Positions 12,308 through 25,008 of a DNA stretch of 64,000 nt are shown piece by piece; the stretch's first letter is position 1; every line of letters begins with the position of its first letter. The stretch is taken from contig NC_134029.1 in assembly GCF_964204645.1 (NCBI RefSeq), positions 3,171,001-3,235,000 of the forward strand. The letters are read 5' to 3'. Both the position numbers and the translations under genes were made by a program. The notes beneath the pieces are model-generated. The model was not told the origin of the DNA, ran no database searches, and was given only the letters and a program-made list of their open reading frames with translations. This DNA comes from Tubulanus polymorphus (lineage: Eukaryota; Nemertea; Palaeonemertea; Tubulaniformes; Tubulanidae).

Positions 12308-15300
12308 CTTCAAGATAAACTCGAGATCAGAGGAGTGTGAATTGTACTTGTTGGCATTCTGAAATAGAAAAGAAAATTGCGTCAACAACTAATTCAGACG
12401 TTTATGATATGTGAACTCTCTCTCTCGCGTGCGAATATAATACAATCATTGTACGGTGAAAATAAAATAACAAAATTTTTTACAACAAAATTTTCTAAGT
12501 TCACGACAGTCATTACAATATTGGGCAACAATAAGTCATTATGTAGACAGTCGTCCCGGTTACGTAGACTTAATCGACTGTTAAGAGCCCGTATGACCAG
12601 ACAACCGGCACAACGGTTAAAACGCCCACAATAATCCTTACCGAGGAGGAGCGATGATGATGATGACGACGATGATGATGATGATGATGATTACGAGAAT
12701 GAGATGATGAAGATGATGAGTTCACCGGGTTCCACATCGCGTTCATCTTTATTAATTAATCCACGGATAGAGAAGAGATAGATAGAGAGATGGAGAAAGG
12801 AGACTACGCGCGACTACGATGGTGCAATGTCTGATGTCGTAATTTTATATAAAATAGATCTATCTCTATAGCTATATATATAAACTATGCGCATCCAGAC
12901 TTCATAAAGCCCTCGATGTTCGCTCAATATATTGTGCAAATATATATCTATCTATCTATATGCTCGACGGATGACGACGTTGTCAATGGTGACGGCCCGA
13001 GGCGGTATTTCGATGCAGTTTCTAGAACTTTGTCATTGGACGAAGTCGAATATTACCCTAGAACGCTTGCCTGGGAATAAACCGTAGAAAATCGAACTAG
13101 AGTAAAAAAATTCTCAAAACAGAAAATTCGACTTGTCTGCAAGAAGAGCTTGAATATTATATTCGCTCTTCGAGGCAGGCGAAATTAAAATGAGAAGCTT
13201 TGCGAGAAACGAGATCTTTTGTCTGCGTCAATGTTGTTTATCGATATGAAGGGATATAGAATTGTTTTCAAAAGTCATAGTAACAACGCCGGTCATAAAT
13301 CAGTTTATCAGCCGCATAAAGTACACCAGGAACGAGTGAGTCTCACAGCACTCAATATCCTCACAACTGATCATTGTGAGCGCTTTGTACTAAAGTGAAT
13401 ACTTTACGCAAGAAATTATGTCTAAAAAACCCTGCACCTCGAAATGTAAAAATCATGAAAAACCCGCAACTTGGAATATTGCTTGATATAGGTACGCTGA
13501 AAAACAAGTTCATTGTCTTGCAGGACAAGTTCATCGAATTTCTGCTGACGTGATCAAAATAGACTACATTCGTATTATACCAGGCTGGTGTCTCCATCTA
13601 GTGGAAAATCTTAGAACTGACGACTTTACCAGAGCTGTGATATTGATTCGGCGCGAGTGTCCCTCGAGATGTCACTTTCAAACAGAACTAACTATTCATC
13701 CTACTTAAAACCCGGTTATCTCAATCACAACAGCACTGAATTAAAACAGCAATCATTGAACTATTCTACTCTTAGTTTCATAGATGTTTTTTTTCCGAAG
13801 ACGCATAAATCAATCGGTACTATCAGTGAATCATAATGTAGGCTAGTCTTTTAACGGCACAAACTGAAGTGTTTTTCAATCTACTGAAACTCGTCAATTT
13901 CAACAATCAAAATAATGTCGAACAATATGTCGAAAACAGATGAACCTGAAATTTTAAAATTTTGAAATATAATTGTTAGAGCTCAAGTTTCTTGCTTTTC
14001 AATTCAATAATAAATTCGACAGGTTTCACGACCACTTTTATTCATTGTTGTCATTTGTGGTGGTCTCTTATTATCAAACGTTTTCTTTTTGATAAGAGCA
14101 GCTTTCAGAGCGTTGGCGGCGCTAGTAAGGCATCATCGGTGAAGCCGTACACTTCATAGAATGAGAATGACATCAAAAACCAAGACGAATTATAACGAAA
14201 GTAAAAATGATTTGAGATAAAAGTTCAAAACCAAAACTACGAATCATATAAAATGAGATGAAAGATCGAAATGAATAGGCTGAGATGAGGCCTCTAAGGA
14301 TTAAGTGGATGAAAGATGAATAACGAGATACTTCTCATGGTCTGATTCTGCTTGCACAGAAAATATCATACAAGCTTTATATCGCTTAAGAAAGTTTCAT
14401 CGCATTAATAGAAGTGATTTCAGAGTTAGATTTCTGTTCACAGTTAAAGAAGACTATGGCCACCAGTCGCCAGTCGGCCACCTAGATTCTGACCAGCGGG
14501 GCCAGTTTTTGGGTCGAAGATATGTCTAGGGTAGATACGTATATAAACCAAATATCAAGACAATACATTGAAGTGTCTTCATAACTTAGATTTTGTCTAC
14601 AGACAGATGGACAAATGCACGGCTGCAGAGAGTGTGAAGGCAATAGCCTGCTGGGACTCAAATTCCAGCCTAGTTGAAAGTTCCAACAGGGCAAAAAGGC
14701 AAGATCATAATTATGCGATCTGTGGAGGGCTTACCTGAATACTAACTCGTAGTTTAGGTTTGTCTTCATGTTTTCCCGCTCCTCCGATGACGACTCCGTT
14801 TGGAGGAACGACGACGCCGTTTACCGCTGATTTGTACGACGATGACGAATCTCTCGCCTTCGAATCATCGCCACCACCAGGGGGCGATGTTTTACGACGT
14901 TCTCCACGAGACGACGCGCCGGCGGCATCGTTCGATTTCGAACGCGACCGTCCGCCACCAGGCGGCGCCGATGAACGCGACCGTTCTCGTGAACTATTCG
15001 ATGACGCCCGTCCCGATTGACGACGATGTCGATTCGCGTCGACCGACGACGGTTTATTATCGTTAGTTACGTTGTCATCGGCGACGCCGTTGCTATAGTG
15101 TTTATTGTTGAGTTTGTGCAGACGATGATCCGGTCTGGTCGTGGTTGAACCGTTAGAACCATGGTGCGTGCCGTTCGCTCGCGTGCCAGTTTTAGACGAC
15201 GACGATTCGTGGAGCAGCGGAAACGGTTCATCGCGAGGAGTAACGATCGGAGTACACGGAGTTATCGGAGTTCGAGTTACTCCGATTAAACTGCTATTAC

Positions 15301-18300
15301 TCAGCGTAGGCTGCACGTAGCTGTAATCACCGAGAACCGATTTAATCAAACGACTCGTTTTATCGTCGTTCTTACGCTGAAAAATAGACAACGAAATATT
15401 TAGATCTATAGTAGAGAGCGTTCAAATACAATAAAACTCGCTTATCTCGGGCAAACTGGGACCGGCAAAATTGGTCCCAGGTAAGTTGAAGTCTGAGATA
15501 GGAATAGGAAAGTTCATTAAGTCAGAAAAATGATGCGGTTTTGTCTGTGTTAGTCAAAACTACTCAGCTCCCCCCCATCGACCAGGAACTAGTGCGTAAC
15601 AGTACAATAATTTCACTCATCAAAAAAACAAAGCTTACGTCAATGCTTGAAAACTCTCACAGCAAAAACTATTTCGAAAACTGCAACCATCCCCGAGTAT
15701 GAAGAAATAAAACATTCGGTATTTTTCTAACAGCTTTACTCGACATTTATAAAATGAGTTTCGAAGCTTTTTTTATGTTATACAATATTTATAAGATAAA
15801 GAGCCCTTCATGAATTCAGCACGAAGGGTGGCCTCATGTTGAATTAGATAGATATTTAGAGTATTGTAAAAAGCATTCTTTAGACAGGTTTCGATTGGTC
15901 CAATTCCGAACATCTCGAGGCATGTTCGTTTCAACAACAATACGCTATTCGGGAATAGTATAATCTCGGTAGAGAGTATGAAATCCAGAATCGGTATTCC
16001 TAAACCTAAACCGGAATAAGTTCAAACGCAACCGGCCTTAAAAACAAGGATGAAAAATCATAATTCAACAGAATAAAACGTCCCATACAAGTTGTATATA
16101 TCCGTCATATAGACGGTGTATGATTAATATTGCGGTGTCACATTTAAAAAGTCAATATCGTACACTTCCTAGTTTTGATTCCGTTCAGATCGTAATCATG
16201 CCTAACCTAACCTATAAATCAATAGGATCAATCGAGCGTTTTCAATAATCAATCAACAGTATTGATCGTTGTATAACAGTAATAAGAGCGTATTGGGTAC
16301 GCCTAGTGTTACTAGTACGCTATTTACATTATAACCTATGATTATCAATTTGGAAATCAGACAATACGAGATAAAATTCGAAATTCATTTCGAAAACCAC
16401 AATGAAATTTGTCAGCAGAAATGTCCTGCGATAACACCGAGTCAAGAGCACTTTCTGGTTTTAAACTGAAAAGCAGTTTTCATAATTTGTCAGACTCATT
16501 ACATATCCCGCCACTACTACTGGTCCGGTGTCTTCATCCGGGCCCGATAACCCTTCAAACTCACGATGCTGGTTCATCCTCAAAACTGCTGAGATAACAG
16601 ATCCCTTTGTTGCAAAAAACGTCATAATAACTAAATATAGATTTGAGCTTTCTCCTTTACGGCCGAGTAAAAACTGGTTTTTAAACAATTAGCCCGGAAA
16701 ATTGCACCGATTAATAGGTAACCATATTCTATACAAACATACAACATGATCATAATAAGCAATAGTGATATTACTATATGCTACTTTAACCGAGATTTTC
16801 ACGGATAGAAATTAGGCCGAGTTGACACAATTTCATTCTTTAATGGTGGATAATTAATTGAGCGTTAGTACGTTAGAATACTTAGCCGTAAAATATCTGC
16901 GGATTTATTTTCGGAAGATATTGTATATGAAAATAAAACGCACTACGAATATCGACTCATAAAACATGGAAATAAAAAAAACTTTCGAATGATGACAATT
17001 TATGATATGATATCGACGGGAATCATGGGAATATCATCATTTTACCATCACTGAGTAAAAAGAATCATAAAAACACAGCTTTCATATCTATAATAACTAA
17101 TGAATATATTATAACATATACCGCGGTTTATTGGGCCAGAAAAAAATCAAACAAGTCATGATTTAGTCTGTTATATGATTCGTCATATGAACTGGTTTAA
17201 GCCGTGATCGCACCGGCGTTTTTGACCCCGCGCCAAATTCAGATTCAGAAGGCCAAATTTGACTCGATCAAAATATTAGACGACCAGGTCCCAAATTTTA
17301 GCACGGGTCGTATTATTCCGTATGAATGCTAACTGGTTCTGGAAGTGATACACCTCACTCGCCACAGTATCATTTTGATCGAAATAAAGTAACGAATGAG
17401 CGATTTACGTGTGAACGCGCGCTCAGCCCAAATATAACTCGAATCTGATCCCGATCAGTTTGACTTGGGCCAAATCGTGCCTTGTCTAAAACTGTCTGTT
17501 ATCGAGAAATCAACTTGGAATTCATTTTAATAAGACATTCTGTCCGAAAACGTTTTCCAAGAATAAAGATATTTTTCTGCATCGAAGAGTTCACGACCAA
17601 ACAAATGAAATAGATCTCGATATAACAATTCACCGAACCTGAACATACGTCCACAGACCTGACCTGACTGACCAGGCGGCGAAATAATTCTAAAGATTTT
17701 GCTTGTTCATTCATGTACATGTAGTATACAAAAAACAAATCATTCGAAAATGGCTTCAATTTTTATACAGAACCGCATGAATTGTTCGAAGTCAATTGCG
17801 CAACAGCAACTCTCTCACATTAAACTTGATAAAATAACACAATTTTATTTCAATTCGTGATAAAATGACAACAATTGTCATTTCATTTTCATTCTATATT
17901 AATAAATTTCGTTAATAATGCGTTAGATTTGCATATAGTGGCTTTTACTCGTATGATGAAAGTCAATTATTTAGTAAATCAAAATGTGTCAAAATGAATT
18001 AATATCGAAATGGTCAAATATGAGTAAGATAAGAGAAGGGAGAGTGGGGCAGTGTACGTACATTCAATAATCAATATATAATGTGAAAATCATCTGGATA
18101 TCAAGCTGCTCAATTCTGCTGACATTAGCAAAATTGTCTACATTTAATTTGAATAATAATACTCTAACACGTGTCTATATTGTATTGTGTCCCTCTCTCT
18201 CTCTCTCTCTCTGATCACAGTGTCACACTGTATTTCACTTCAATATAAGAAGCATATAGAATTTCTAGTTGACCCTTTGGCATCTGTAAAACAGTTTTTC

Positions 18301-21300
18301 TACTAACCAAGGTGTATTACTACTATTTGTGATCAGGGAGCTAAATCGAGCTGTTTTTTATTATTATCATCATTACGTGTGTGACCGGTGACCAGACAGT
18401 AAGCTTGATAAATTGCGTGACATAACACGTAGCAATCGGTGTTAATATCCCTTAGTACTACTAGGCTTATACATATCTGTTATTAAAACTGATACCTCAG
18501 TTTCCTGTTATATTACTAGCTATTAGCTAATGAATGATTTCTCAATAACAGAATTGGCAGCAGACGCTCAGATAAAACCAGGAAAATATGCAGACTAACC
18601 ACCGATGAATTAATTTGTATGATGGAGATGGGGTAATTGTTTGAATAACTGGTTGACTGACCAGGGAGGTCAGAACAAATCCCCTGGACTAATTGACTTA
18701 CCAGGATAATATCTCTGGGCCAACTGAAATTGGCAAGGGGTCAAGGCACCTCCCTGGACTAACTGGAACTGACCAGAGGGTCAGAACAACCTCATCGGAC
18801 TAACTGATACTGACCCAGGGGGTCAGAGCAACCTTCCTGGACTGGCCCTCACATTACGACAAACCCAGCGATTGCAGTCAGTGCTCTATGTGATGTCAGA
18901 CAAAGGCATCTCCTGAGAGGAGCTTATCTAATGAAACAATCAATAGTGTTATCCAATACAGGATATAGCTATTGAAGGACTAACTGCACCGCCGCTGCTG
19001 ATGCTGCTGCTGATGCTGCTGCTGCTGTTGCTGCTGCTCAGAGATGTATTTGCATAAGTCAATTAAGCTGCAAGTTCAAGGTGTTCTATATCAGAGAGAC
19101 AATGCTCAACTTAACATCATTAAACCATGCATCTGTGCATAAAATAAATACCACGCACAGAGAACATATCTCTGAAACGTTCTGATACCCTCCCTCGAAC
19201 CCCAAACTGATCATCGTTACATTAGGTTAGAACATGGATGAGTATAGTGTACTCATGAGAACATGGATGAGTAAAGTGTACTCGAGAGAGCCTGGTTAAG
19301 TGAAGTGTACTCATGAGATGAATAATTATTACATATCGATGATGTAGATATATCTAAAAGGTATTTAGTTTCAGCACAGAGAGATATACTGGATATGTGT
19401 GTGCACAGTAGAGTGTTAGGTTAATCCGTTATGACAGTCAAACTAAACCAGACAGATAATTAATAACCACTAATACTGAAACAAAGGCGTAGCAACATTG
19501 ACGGTGGTGTACATACAGGAAAGCTTAGGGCGAAAGTTTACTGAATGTCAGTCGTTCCTAGCAGGGATTCGAACCTGATGACGACATTTTCAACTGTCTA
19601 TTCGATTAACTTGTCAACCACCTGTATGTTTCATCACACCTAACAATGGTCTTTAGTGATAGTCCAAAACCTCTCATCTTTTCGTAGGTAAAACTCAATT
19701 CTCTTAAATCATAATTAGTTTTTAATCTTATATTTGTACGGGGCCCAATTTCACAAAAAAGTAAAAGCCAAAAATGGTTCGGTTTGAATTGTCGTCCTAA
19801 TTGAAAACATGAAGTACCCGTTAGCAATTACACCAAATATTTGAATTAAACTTTTTTTGTGAAACTGGGCCCGGAGTATAGTTCTAATGAAATAAAGACT
19901 CTGCCACGTGATGATTCTGTTTCAGTTTCTAATACTAACCTGTACGGGTAGATCAAATATAGGCTGTTCGGCGAACGTATCCTGTCTGGGTTGTTGTTGA
20001 ATTTGGTGATTTTGTACAGCTTTTAGACGTTCGAGTCGGGCTTCCTCTCGCTTACGCTCACGTTCAGCATTCCTATAAAACCACAAATTCATCATATAAT
20101 AACGCTCATCGTGCTGAATTTAATTTCGTTTAATGACTATTATCGACTTCTGTACATCTGACTAGTTACGTAATTTGGACATTCGAGTACCGATGAACAT
20201 TGCTATTATCACCTATCAAAGTTATTGAGGGTTCATTTTCATCGAGACAGCAAACGGCCTTGATTTTTTAACCTTAATCGCTTACAGGAACAGCGGTTAA
20301 CGATTTGACAAATTGGTATTAAATCGCCATCCACTACGGTACCGTACGACTGGATGAAATATACACAGGAAACGTGCCAATAACAATAATATAGGCTTTC
20401 ACTCAGTCATCATTCCTAATAGAGCAAAACAAAGTAAATTGGCAGCCATTAATCAGTATAATATTATTTGCGATCAGCGTTCAAGGTCTTCATAGATTCA
20501 TTTCGTAATTGCTCGTAGAAATCACTGTATTTTCAATTATTTCATCCATATCGCGAATTAATAAGCGTCGACAAATCTGTCGAATAAAGTAAAATTAGAT
20601 GAGGAAAAAATAATATCGGCGGATATATCTGAAGGTTAACGTCGTAAATAGATCGGAAAATAGATTGGAAAACATTGTCGACGTGTAAAAATGAAGTGTG
20701 ATGGAGAACACCAGTTTCTCTGTTTAACCGGGGTCACATGCATGCATAATGAATAACAGTCGTACAGCGTCAAACAGACAATGAAAAAGCCGAAGGATCT
20801 AAAACAGCAAGATTCTGAATTTTTGGTTTTGTTCTAAAAAACAGTTTGACAAAAAAACTTTGAATTTCGCAAAACTGAAAATTACGCGCTTTACATAAAT
20901 GTTTCAATTCTGTTGTTTTATTTATTGCAGGTTTAACAGCGTAAGCTTCATTTATCTTTGTTATATTTATTACAAATTATGACCTCTAAATAGAAAATAT
21001 CATCTAAACGATGACAGCGTGTATGTACAGGGTGCAGGGTGAAACCTGCCCGATGCAATATGATACTGTTATACTTCATTAATAACATCATCCATTCTTC
21101 ACTAGCATACAGAAATCCCCCCCCCCCATTTCAAATGAAAACCACTTAAGCAATTCATTTATGTTAATTTCACCAGTAAAGGTTCTTCTTTCGTGAACAC
21201 AATGGCAATTTCTAGCGCATTGTCCTATTGATCAGGAAACAGTGGATGGACATCTCTCAGTGGTGGCGCCGCCGAGAGAGTAGCGTGCTTGCGTGTGAAC

Positions 21301-24300
21301 TATATTAGTTACGTGACGCGAGGAAAGCTATTTTAGACGCTGTCGGATTTCTCCGAGATCCTCCGCGGGATAAATCTCTCCCGGCTCTCGGCGCGCGGAA
21401 CGGTTATAAATAGCGGCGACTCGCATGCGTCGACGAATTCTCGTTAAAATACCGTTCTTCAAAGAATTGAATGAATTAAAACAGAAATAGTTTCTATTTG
21501 AAAATAAATTTGTCGTTAATGACTTTGTTTATCGGGGATTTTTACAGATATACATCTCTCATGCTTCGCTTTCAACCACCCACACTACAACAGAAACCTA
21601 CACTATGATGAAAAACATGGAATTTCGTTTAACGCATAAAATAATAATTTTTTCGACTTATAACTCGAATGTTACTCGTATCAACGACTCCTTTTAGAAA
21701 ATGGCTAAATCACAAAGTTTCATCGACCTTCCCAGTTTTATTCCGACATTGCCAGAAATTTCGCCGCAGACAACGTTGAAAAAAGAGACACAACGCTGTA
21801 GGGATTCACCGGATAATTCAACTCCCCCACACACCACAGAGGAAGGTTCGGCCCTGGATCGAAGGTCAGTTCTTAGGTTACACAGTCAACAAAGAAAGGA
21901 AAGTTGTGTTTCCAGTCGAGAGAAAGAATGCACACGAACACGAACGAACGCAAGTACGAATGTAGGTAGTGCAATAACGACCCAACCAATCAACCACCAC
22001 CGCTTCAACCCTACTGAAAATAACTTAGGAAGTACTAGACACGCCAATAAAAACGTATATAGAAAACATATGCAGCCTGCTGTTATTAGTTATTATGAAC
22101 AAGCGAAAGACGCACCAGAACTAACCGGACTGACAAGTCAGTTTTCTATGACATTATATACTTTCTGCTCGGAATATTGCGCCGATAAAAACTAACTAAC
22201 TATCGAGACATTAAAAATCTTACAGGACTACACGAAATAAGCCGAGGTTTTAATCCTTAATCATAATTCATCTCTTCGATGTAATGTCGGTTTTCGTATT
22301 TGTGGATATATAAGGACATGTACGCGCTGTTATTATTAGTACAAATAAAGCGTTCTCTGCTGGTTGCTTTAGACAGCTCATCTATTTCAATCAAATACCA
22401 TGTTTTTACATGCTTTTCAGTAACATATCTGTCTATCTTTCACTCGTGGGGGGAAGAGAGGCCCAAAACGTTATTACGACCACTCATTATCACAAAGCTG
22501 CGTGTACACCAGCACTCTCTTCACTTATAAGTAGAAATTACGAGCAAGAAAAATAATAAAGGCGTAACGATGCTGGGTTAAACATACTGCGGCAGGTAGG
22601 TAGGGAGCATGTGCGTGTATACACCCGAGTAGACACGCTCATTTTTGCACAAAGGTTTTTTTTTTAACTTGAGCAGTGAGCGCAGTGAGCGGCGGTGCAC
22701 ATTTTGCTGAGAACCGATGAATGGAATCACGCGGAGTCGGGAGGCAGTTGTTTCTGAGAAACAACATTCCACCTTCAACGAACGGCACCACAAATAATTC
22801 ACATTATCTTTAAAAGACGACACCTTTAGATTTACCAAATCGATATCCAAACAAAACGTACGAAACCTCAGATTTCGTAACAAATGAAAGAATTTTCTCA
22901 TTTGGGTCAATTTTTTTTTTTCACTATTCCAAATCGATTTCACCCTCCCAAGAACAAGGTTTCCAGACGCGAGTCATTGCGATGTTTTGGAGCAGCCCTC
23001 GTCTGCTACGCTAGGCCACGAATATACTGATTTAATGTATGATTATAAGCAGGTGTGACAATGTGTATACATAAACACCCACCACCAAGCTGATGCTCGG
23101 CATAGGATTTCCGGGGAGCAGTTTGTTTTATGAATAACTTATAGTCTGGTGAACTAGATTTCATGAACGATTATGAAAATAGTGAATTGCGATGATCGAT
23201 GATAGAACGAGAGTCAAGCGGACAAAATACCAGGTGAAAAAACCCGATAAAATTTACGATTCACGGGTTTTTATCTTTATCGCGTATCGACATCGGAAGA
23301 ATAAACAATTTAACTCGAGACAACAATGATAAATCTCTATGAATGGAATAAAAACCCCGGCGAAAAAAAGAGCAAACAATATTCAAATAGTTGTATAAAT
23401 CAATCAAAAAAATTTTTCGATTTTATTTTTTTGATGTCGATCGATTTTTTGAAGAGTAAAATCATTTTTTTTTCGAACGACCAGGTACACCCGAGGTAGG
23501 AGATGGATGGAGAAGACTTTCACCGCTGACAATCAATAGAAATGCTTTGTTAGACTTACATAATGCTGAATGGCTAAATAAGATGATGTAACAACCATCT
23601 TTTTACATCACACATTTACACACATAGATTTAATACTACAATAAACTGAAAAACAAGTGTTTTTTATTACAACAAATCATTACAAGAAATTCAATTTCTT
23701 ATCTTTAACAGAAAAAAAGAAATTAATGTCCTTATTATAGGCCTAGCTAGGTGACTTTTCGACTTCTTAAGACAGTTCTATAAATGGACAATCAGTCAAA
23801 GCATGCAGATTATATTAATTACTAGTCAAAGCATGACAAATTAATATTGATCAATGACTGGATCTGAATACGCATAATATCACTAGAAACATCACTAAAG
23901 ACTGGTTGCATTTTTGTGATGATTTCGCAGTCATTAAGACTAAACTTTGATCTAGTAAATAGTAGGCTAGGGTGAGATGAAAAGCTACTATGTACAAATT
24001 TAAAAGATTTAAAAACATAATCAATTTCACAAAAAATTAGAATCAAAAGACACAATGTTCTCGAAAATAACAACGATGGTCTGTAGAGAGTCCGAAATGT
24101 TGTGTATTTTGATTTTAATTCTCGATAAATAAATTCCATTTCCAACCTTTTGAAATTGTATAAAGCAGGGTTTTTCACCTATTTCCACATCTCGGGTATG
24201 GCATATCTACTAATAGACCGGGGAACCTTCTAATTCAGAGGTATATGGAATCAGAACAGTTAAACACGAAAACAGGGTTCAATTTTAAGACTCGTCATAT

Positions 24301-25008
24301 TTGGTTATAATATGATGACCCATATACCTATAGGCTATATATAGGCATACAATGTATATCAGGGAATCCCAAATACAGGGAATCGGGGCAAATTTCTCTT
24401 GTACAAATATACCAACAGGGTTCATCTCTCCTCAAATAAATGATCGAAGCCTGGATGAATTACATGTTATCAGATGAAGCATTGATTCTAGGAATCTATT
24501 ACCATAAACACATCCCTTCTGAAACAAATCATGCCTCATCTCCAAACATTCTATCATCGAAACCGGTTAACAAAACTAATCGAAAATGTCATAAGATTTT
24601 TAGCATCGAATTTAAGAATGAAAATATTTAGTTAAAATGGTCTGAGGAGCGCAATCTCAAAACTCTTTACAACAATTGAAACCAGATGAAATTGACACAA
24701 TCAGTAGAAATAGAATTCGACATCTTAATTTTGTAGGCCTACTGATGATTTAAGAAATCTAAAGAGCTGTTCCATAGAGAGGGAACAGAGACTGAAAAAT
24801 GAACTTAAATACCAAAAAATACCGAAGAGGTTGGAGAAATTGGATTTCTGAAGTTCGGGTTAGTTGTGCGTGGTTATGGCGGGATGGTTATGAATTGATT
24901 TAACATTAACCAAGATCTACGTAAAACCTTTCAACTTTCTTTTAATTTAATACCTGAATGAGTGTCGTACACTACTTACACGGCGGACGCGATTGTTGTA
25001 TTAGGCAT
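12308..25008 (-). CDS. AF4/FMR2-family protein, 5' exons (partial gene)
   Basis: Five minus-strand exons join in frame: 25008-24980 (start MPNTTIASA), 20072-19940, 15376-14735, 12746-12642 and 12358-12308. They give 320 codons, still open at the last donor. The second exon encodes a charged helix (NAERERKREEARLERLK) followed by 'AEQPIFDLPVQ'. The third starts RKNDDKTSRLIKSVLGDYSYV. This matches the conserved N-terminus of AFF/Lilliputian proteins (ERERRNQE, then the 'FAEPYK' block, then 'SSRIQ.MLGNY'). In AFF1/4 this region is the P-TEFb-binding end of the super elongation complex scaffold, which acts in the nucleus on RNA polymerase II elongation. The rest of exon 3 is Ser/Arg/Gly-rich and disordered, as in the family, where this exon is also unusually large. 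The 12746 exon (Ser/His-rich) is less certain. The last exon ends SSDLEFILK, reminiscent of the family's 'ILKEM' block. The C-terminal homology domain lies beyond the exons found. All introns carry GT-AG. Confidence 0.8.
12642..12746 (-). CDS. Candidate Ser/His-rich exon of the AF4/FMR2-family gene
   Basis: This GATGAT-rich stretch looks like a microsatellite. On the minus strand it is an open 105-bp segment (35 codons) bounded by 'taataaag' and a consensus donor TCG|gtaagg, phase 0 at both ends, which fits the flanking exons exactly. It would encode a run beginning MNAMWNPVN, then poly-Ser, six His, two Arg and four His, ending RSSS. Low-complexity Ser/His tracts are common in this protein family. 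The acceptor lacks a strong pyrimidine tract, so the exon may be optional or false. Confidence 0.45.
12747..14734. other. Intron of the AF4/FMR2-family gene
   Basis: Between the candidate Ser/His exon (or the 12358 exon) and the large exon 3. I see no further exon. The segment around 14460-14700 has no recognisable homology. Confidence 0.55.
18650..18846. repeat. Diverged ~41-bp tandem repeat
   Basis: Blocks built around CTGGACTAACTG and 'gaccaggGGGTCAGAac' recur at about 18684, 18754, 18795 and 18837, with spacing near 41 bp and a shorter degenerate unit in between. Non-coding, inside an AFF-like intron. Confidence 0.65.
19560..19640 (-). mobile_element. tRNA-like SINE head (A and B boxes)
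   Basis: On the minus strand a perfect-looking B box, GGTTCGAATCC, lies at 19575-19565, and an A-box-like TGGTTGACAAG lies about 45 bp upstream at 19620-19610. The intervening sequence does not fold into an obvious tRNA cloverleaf, so I read it as the RNA polymerase III promoter region of a tRNA-derived SINE rather than a functional tRNA gene. Confidence 0.5.
19739..19873. mobile_element. Inverted-repeat element with GGGCCC ends
   Basis: The left end GGGCCCAATTTCACAAAAAA and the right end (TTTTTTTGTGAAACTGGGCCC, minus strand of the former with one difference) are inverted repeats of about 22 bp around a ~90-bp non-coding centre. It is probably a MITE or foldback element in an AFF-like intron. 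Confidence 0.65.
21405..21412 (+). promoter_or_regulatory. TATA-box-like motif in CpG-rich patch
   Basis: TATAAATA sits in a locally GC-rich, CpG-rich stretch (21240-21440), unlike the surrounding AT-rich intron. It is about 300 bp upstream of the open frame at 21701. It could be a plus-strand promoter or simply part of a regulatory island of the host gene. Confidence 0.3.
21701..22195 (+). CDS. Hypothetical 164-aa protein (uncertain)
   Basis: A single open frame on the plus strand inside an intron of the minus-strand AFF-like gene. The start context is good (aaaATGGCT). The predicted protein is Ser/Thr/Asn/Arg-rich, with no signal peptide, membrane segment or motif that I recognise. A TATA-like element lies about 300 bp upstream. 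Its length is only moderately unlikely by chance, so it may be non-coding. Confidence 0.25.
   Translation: MAKSQSFIDLPSFIPTLPEISPQTTLKKETQRCRDSPDNSTPPHTTEEGSALDRRSVLRLHSQQRKESCVSSREKECTRTRTNASTNVGSAITTQPINHHRFNPTENNLGSTRHANKNVYRKHMQPAVISYYEQAKDAPELTGLTSQFSMTLYTFCSEYCADKN

Larger units (their letters stand above)
15377..19939. other. Intron of the AF4/FMR2-family gene with repeats
   Basis: Runs between exons 2 and 3 of the AFF-like gene. It holds a CT run near 18190-18212, diverged tandem repeats at 18650-18846, a CTG-rich stretch near 18990-19037, a tRNA-like SINE fragment near 19560-19640 and an inverted-repeat element at 19739-19873. The two flanking exons join in a family-consistent frame, so no extra coding exon is needed here. 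Confidence 0.6.
20073..24979. other. First coding intron of the AF4/FMR2-family gene
   Basis: A long intron. A GC-richer, CpG-rich patch near 21240-21440 with a plus-strand TATA-like motif precedes an open frame at 21701-22195 (listed separately). Otherwise no supported feature; a poly-C run lies near 21118. Confidence 0.5.

Noticed and set aside
14760-15066. Two plus-strand frames opposite the AFF-like exon 3
   Set aside because: Shadows of the GC-rich, Ser/Arg/Gly-rich minus-strand exon.
18990-19037. CTG-rich stretch, minus strand Gln/His-rich frame, as an extra AFF-like exon
   Set aside because: Exons 2 and 3 join directly into the family-consistent block without it, and the candidate sites do not preserve a useful frame (TAG follows soon).
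22578-22943. 121-codon minus-strand frame
   Set aside because: Lysine/leucine-rich translation from AT-rich DNA, no start context, motif or splice fit with the host gene.
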